In this document: one piece after another, positions 60,954 through 64,000 of the stretch
Numbering within the stretch: position 1 is the first letter of the stretch
Layout of the letters: each line of letters starts with the position of its first letter
NCBI GenBank assembly: GCA_050260355.1
Contig: JBLNBZ010000046.1
Coordinates: 1 to 64,000, forward strand
Length of the DNA: 64,000 nt
Source: CADEFX01 sp050260355
GTDB lineage: Bacteria; Pseudomonadota; Alphaproteobacteria; Rhizobiales; Hyphomicrobiaceae
Direction: 5' to 3'
Translations under genes and position numbers: made by a program
The notes under the pieces: generated by a model
The model's database searches: none
What the model was told of the DNA's origin: nothing
What the model saw: the letters and a program-made list of their open reading frames with translations, nothing else

Positions 60954-62045
60954 CTAATGTATGGCGGGCTCCGGTTTTCCACTTGGCATCGACAGTGTTG
61001 GCGTGACGGCCTCGACCTGCCTGTCATGGATCAGCTTCCTGTAGGTCTTGACGTAGTCAAGCGCCATGCGCCTGACCGAGAACCGCTCATCGAAACGGGC
61101 GCGCACCTGCCGACGATCGAGTGTCAGCAGCCGGTCCATCCTGGCGATTGCTTGCTCGATGCTGTCGACCACAAATCCGGTCACGCCGTCATCGATGATC
61201 TCGGGAACCGAGCCTTGGCGGAATGCCAGGACGGGCGTCCCGCACGCCATCGCCTCGATCATAACGAGCCCGAACGGCTCGGGCCAGTCGATTGGGAACA
61301 GCAGCGCCCGGGCCTCGCCCAGGAACGACGCCTTCTTGCGGTCGTCGATTTCACCGATGAACTCCACCGCAGGCGATTTCAGGAGCGGTTGGATCTCGTT
61401 GCGGAAGTATTCCTCGTCGACGCGATCGACCTTGGCCGCTATGCGCAGCGGCAGGCCGACGGCTTGCGCGATGGCAATCGCCCGATCGACCCGTTTCTCC
61501 GGCGCGATCCGGCCGAGGAAGGCCAGATACCCGCCACGCGGCTCGAACGTCGGCTTATAAAGCGGCGGCAGACCGTGGTAGATCGTCGCGGCGAAGTTCG
61601 CGAACGGGATCGGCTTGCGCTGGGCATCGGAGATCGAGACCAGCGCCATATCCGGAAACCCGCGATAGAGCTGGTGCAGGTCGGTCAGGTCCTGGCGGCC
61701 GTGCAATGTGGTGAGCGTCGGCCGTCCCGTGCCCGAGAAAATCGGGAAGTGGAACTGATCGATGTGGAAGTGCAGGATATCGAAGTCGGCCTGCATCCGG
61801 CGCACGCGATCGAGCATCAGCATGTAGTAGGGGATCGGGTCGCGCACCGATGGATTGAGCCGCAGCGCCTGCGCGCAGCACGGCACGAGCTTGGCCGATG
61901 TGATGGAATCGCCGCTCGCAAACAGCGTCACGTCGTGACCCTGCCGAACCAGCTCTTCCGTAAGATACGAGGCAATTCTTTCCGTTCCGCCATACAGGCG
62001 CGGCGGTACGCTCTCAATCAGAGGAGCAATCTGTGCGATTTTCAT
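60954..62045 (-). CDS. Family 4 glycosyltransferase in the trehalose operon
   Basis: This 363-residue GT-B transferase opens MKIAQIAPLIESVPPRLYGG. The donor domain has LAFLGRIAPEKRVDRAIAIA, IGEIDDRKKASFLGEA and the E-x7-E-like FGLVMIEAMACGTPVLAFRQGSVPEII. It probably makes or extends a glucan or trehalose-like product, given the surrounding otsA and debranching-enzyme genes. The frame extends to 62165 but the natural start is the ATG at 62045. The C-terminus overlaps nothing; 10 bases separate it from otsA. Confidence 0.88.
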   Translation of the reverse strand: MKIAQIAPLIESVPPRLYGGTERIASYLTEELVRQGHDVTLFASGDSITSAKLVPCCAQALRLNPSVRDPIPYYMLMLDRVRRMQADFDILHFHIDQFHFPIFSGTGRPTLTTLHGRQDLTDLHQLYRGFPDMALVSISDAQRKPIPFANFAATIYHGLPPLYKPTFEPRGGYLAFLGRIAPEKRVDRAIAIAQAVGLPLRIAAKVDRVDEEYFRNEIQPLLKSPAVEFIGEIDDRKKASFLGEARALLFPIDWPEPFGLVMIEAMACGTPVLAFRQGSVPEIIDDGVTGFVVDSIEQAIARMDRLLTLDRRQVRARFDERFSVRRMALDYVKTYRKLIHDRQVEAVTPTLSMPSGKPEPAIH

Positions 62046-62055
62046 GGAGATCCGC

Positions 62056-63588
62056 TTATCGTTGACCGAGTGGCCTATCAACGTGTTGCAGCGCAGAATT
62101 GTTCCCGGGCGGATCGCGCTCCCGGCTGCCCTTTTCCTTCGGGGAAGGGTCGCGGCGTCCGGCACGGCGCGCGAGTTGCCGCAGCTTGTTGCGCAGCTCG
62201 TCGGGCGGTGGCCCGCCGGTCGCAGAATCGTGTTGAGCGCGGGCGTTGTTCAGCGCGTCGAGAAACGCTCTCGACCACGCAAACGTGTCGCGACGTATGA
62301 TGCTTTCGAGCAGCTCGGCATTACGACGAACCCGCTCCTCTCGTCCCATCTGCAGGGCGGCCTCGATCGCGTCTGCGATCTCGTCGACATTGTATGGATT
62401 GACGATGAGCGCATTGGTGAGCTGCTCGGCGGCCCCGGCAAATCGCGACAGAATGAGAACGCCTGGATCGGTCGGATCCTGAGCTGCGACATATTCCTTG
62501 GCGACGAGGTTCATGCCGTCTCGCATCGGAGTGACGAGTCCAATGCGCGCCGAGCGGTAGATGTCGCCGAGCAAACTTCGTGACAGCGGCCGATGGATAT
62601 AGTGGATCGGCACCCAGTCGAGCTCTCCGAAGCGGCCGTTGATCGAGCCGGCCAGCGTCTCGAGCTCGGTGCGGATATCGGCGTAGGCCTCGACGCTTTC
62701 GCGCGTGGGCGGGGCGATCTGCGTCAGGACGACGCTGCCGCAGTTCGCAGGATACTTTTCCAGAAATCGCGCAAAGGCGTGAAATTTCTGCGGCAGACCC
62801 TTGGTGTAGTCGAGCCGGTCGACGCCGATGATGCGTCGGACGGTGGGGCCACCCTGCGCCAGTCCGTAGCGCGGCTTGGCAGACACGAACTCCTTCGGAT
62901 CGATGCTGACCGGGAAGCTTCCGATCGACAGCACCTGATCGAAGACCCTGATGCGACCATCCTGGAGGATGCGGCCCCGAACTCCGTGCTTGAGGTACTC
63001 GAGGAGATTGGCGACGTCGGCTTGGGTTTGCAGCCCGATCAGGTCATAGGCTGAGAGAAACCTTGCGAGCAGCTTGTGCTCGGGCACCGCGAAGAAGGTT
63101 TGCGCCGGCGGGAATGGGATATGCAGGAAGAACCCGATCGGGTTGTCGATATCGAGCGCCCGCAGCTCCCAGGCGAGCGGCACCAGCTGATAGTCGTGCA
63201 CCCAGATGGTGTCGTCCGGCTGAAGCAACGGCTTCAGGCACTCCGCCAGCCGCCGATTGACCGACGTGTAGACCTCGAAGAAGCCCGCCTGGAACTGGGC
63301 GAGATCGAGCCGATTGTGAAAGACCGGCCAGAGGACCGAGTTGGCATATCCCAGGTAGTATCCCTGATGCTCGCTCGGAGTGAGCGGCACCGTCGCCACC
63401 GCGACTCGGTCATTAATGCGGGTGATCTCAGGGTTGTTGGTGACTTCCGGCTCGATTGTACCGCTCCAGCCGAACCACAAGCCGCCGTGTGACTGAAGGA
63501 CATCCGACAATGCAACCGCCACGCCGCCCGCCTGCGCGGCCTGTGCGGGATCCATGACACGGTTTGAAACGAGTACGATACGCCCCAT
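62056..63588 (-). CDS. otsA: Trehalose-6-phosphate synthase
   Basis: This 510-residue GT20 enzyme joins UDP-glucose to glucose 6-phosphate. Characteristic blocks are GRIVLVSNRVMDPAQ, YYLGYANSVLWPVFH, VHDYQLVPLAWELRALD, GFFLHIPFPP, GVDRLDYTKGLPQKFHAF and RDGMNLVAKEYVAAQ. The ATG at 63588 matches the usual OtsA start and has AAGG eight bases upstream; the frame is open to a TTG at 63666. An Arg/Lys/Asp-rich tail extends the C-terminus by about 50 residues. It is the first complete gene of the operon in this window. Confidence 0.93.
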   Translation of the reverse strand: MGRIVLVSNRVMDPAQAAQAGGVAVALSDVLQSHGGLWFGWSGTIEPEVTNNPEITRINDRVAVATVPLTPSEHQGYYLGYANSVLWPVFHNRLDLAQFQAGFFEVYTSVNRRLAECLKPLLQPDDTIWVHDYQLVPLAWELRALDIDNPIGFFLHIPFPPAQTFFAVPEHKLLARFLSAYDLIGLQTQADVANLLEYLKHGVRGRILQDGRIRVFDQVLSIGSFPVSIDPKEFVSAKPRYGLAQGGPTVRRIIGVDRLDYTKGLPQKFHAFARFLEKYPANCGSVVLTQIAPPTRESVEAYADIRTELETLAGSINGRFGELDWVPIHYIHRPLSRSLLGDIYRSARIGLVTPMRDGMNLVAKEYVAAQDPTDPGVLILSRFAGAAEQLTNALIVNPYNVDEIADAIEAALQMGREERVRRNAELLESIIRRDTFAWSRAFLDALNNARAQHDSATGGPPPDELRNKLRQLARRAGRRDPSPKEKGSRERDPPGNNSALQHVDRPLGQR

Positions 63589-63681
63589 CCGACCTGCCTT
63601 CGCCCGCTCGAGCGCGCCGACAGTGGGTCCAATTTCGGGAGACAATAAGGAGTTCGGCGTGCTCAAGACTGATCCATCGGC

Positions 63682-64000
63682 TTAAACGTTCGATGGACCA
63701 AATGGTTCCATGGTCCACGCCTCGTCCCAACGGCGGGAGAGGTTCATTCCGGTGTTGATGATCCCGGCCATGGAATAGGTCTGCGGAAGATTGCCCCAGA
63801 GCATTCCGGTCGCAGGCGCGATGTCCTCCGAAAGGATCCCGAACGCATTGCGATGGCTGAGCACATGATTGAAAAGCGCGCGCGCTTCGTCGCGGCGGCC
63901 AATCAGCCTCAATGCGTCGATATACCAGAACTGACAGACGAGGAACGCAGTCTCGGGCTCGCCGAAGTCGTCGGCCGCGGTGTAGCGCATAATGAACCCG
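63682..64000 (-). CDS. Glycoside hydrolase family 15 protein, 3' end
   Basis: Only the last 105 residues are present; the gene enters from the right edge. GFIMRYTAADDFGEPETAFL, then FWYIDALRLIGRRDEARALF, ILSEDIAPATGMLWGNLPQTYS and AGIINTGMNL match the C-terminal end of GH15 glucoamylase/trehalase-type (alpha/alpha)6 barrels, where PQTYSMAGIINTAMNL is diagnostic. It likely hydrolyses trehalose or alpha-glucans. It ends 93 bases before the otsA ATG (15 before the TTG) on the same strand, so it heads the sugar operon. Confidence 0.88.
   Translation of the reverse strand, partial: GFIMRYTAADDFGEPETAFLVCQFWYIDALRLIGRRDEARALFNHVLSHRNAFGILSEDIAPATGMLWGNLPQTYSMAGIINTGMNLSRRWDEAWTMEPFGPSNV

Noticed and set aside
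60798..62300. 500-codon plus-strand frame opposite GT4 and the debranching enzyme gene
   Set aside because: Spans parts of two real genes and the gap between them antisense; no domain recognised.
1..64000. tRNA, rRNA, CRISPR array or intact insertion sequence
   Set aside because: I looked for tRNA-like T-loops, regular direct repeats and transposase genes with inverted repeats and found none convincing by eye; a tRNAscan or repeat search would be decisive.

Overview
The window is high-GC bacterial chromosome. It most likely comes from an alphaproteobacterium of the order Hyphomicrobiales (Bradyrhizobium / Xanthobacteraceae-like). This is inferred from gene content: a DUF1127 protein, an NnrU protein, a BamB/TPR pair, a PHA phasin, OtsA/OtsB trehalose genes beside zwf, an ACP/KAS pair, and many GntR regulators. 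I see no rRNA, tRNA, CRISPR array, plasmid or phage module, and no intact mobile element.

Layout. 0-5.4 kb: a truncated phosphodiesterase, a Tat-exported amidohydrolase, a YcaQ-type DNA glycosylase, an acyl-carrier-like protein that lacks its attachment serine, a Dps protein and a CmcJ/NvfI-type oxidoreductase. 5.7-11.9 kb: a surface-polysaccharide block with GT4, GT2, an epimerase, a nucleotide-sugar dehydrogenase and a pyruvyl transferase, followed by a PAS histidine kinase and a lipoprotein. 15.3-18.7 kb: an ABC-F ATPase, the scar of an ECF-sigma/carboxymuconolactone-decarboxylase locus and two small unknown genes.

18.9-27.95 kb: the most interesting unit, one leftward operon. In transcription order it reads HutC-type GntR regulator, MmgE/PrpD, a LeuC-like and a LeuD-like hydratase, then a Fe3+/phosphonate-type ABC importer (fused permease, binding protein, ATPase), and a stand-alone MetE-like zinc methyltransferase. 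A near-perfect 27-bp palindrome sits exactly across the predicted promoter in front of the regulator. The set looks like an auto-regulated uptake and catabolic pathway for an unidentified, probably citrate- or malate-like, possibly methylated acid.

28-30.4 kb: a gene graveyard with a toxin relic, a possible transposase fragment, and a GAF/PAS sensor broken by a stop codon and by loss of its 3' end. 30.4-38.9 kb: S10 peptidase, BamB, a TPR membrane protein, NnrU, an M24 aminopeptidase P and DUF1127. 38.9-42 kb: a second HutC-type regulator divergent from a ThDP enzyme. 42-46.9 kb: lipid and PHB genes (KAS, ACP, acyl-CoA ligase, MerR regulator, phasin with terminator). 46.9-55.3 kb: a Pif1/RecD-like helicase, leuB, an MhpD-like hydratase, a membrane-anchored HTH protein, an FCD GntR regulator, PanB and an old-yellow-enzyme reductase.

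55.5-64 kb: a tight leftward sugar operon in the order GH15 (cut by the window end), otsA, GT4, glycogen debranching-type glucosidase, zwf, ROK kinase, otsB. It links trehalose and glucan turnover to glucose 6-phosphate oxidation.
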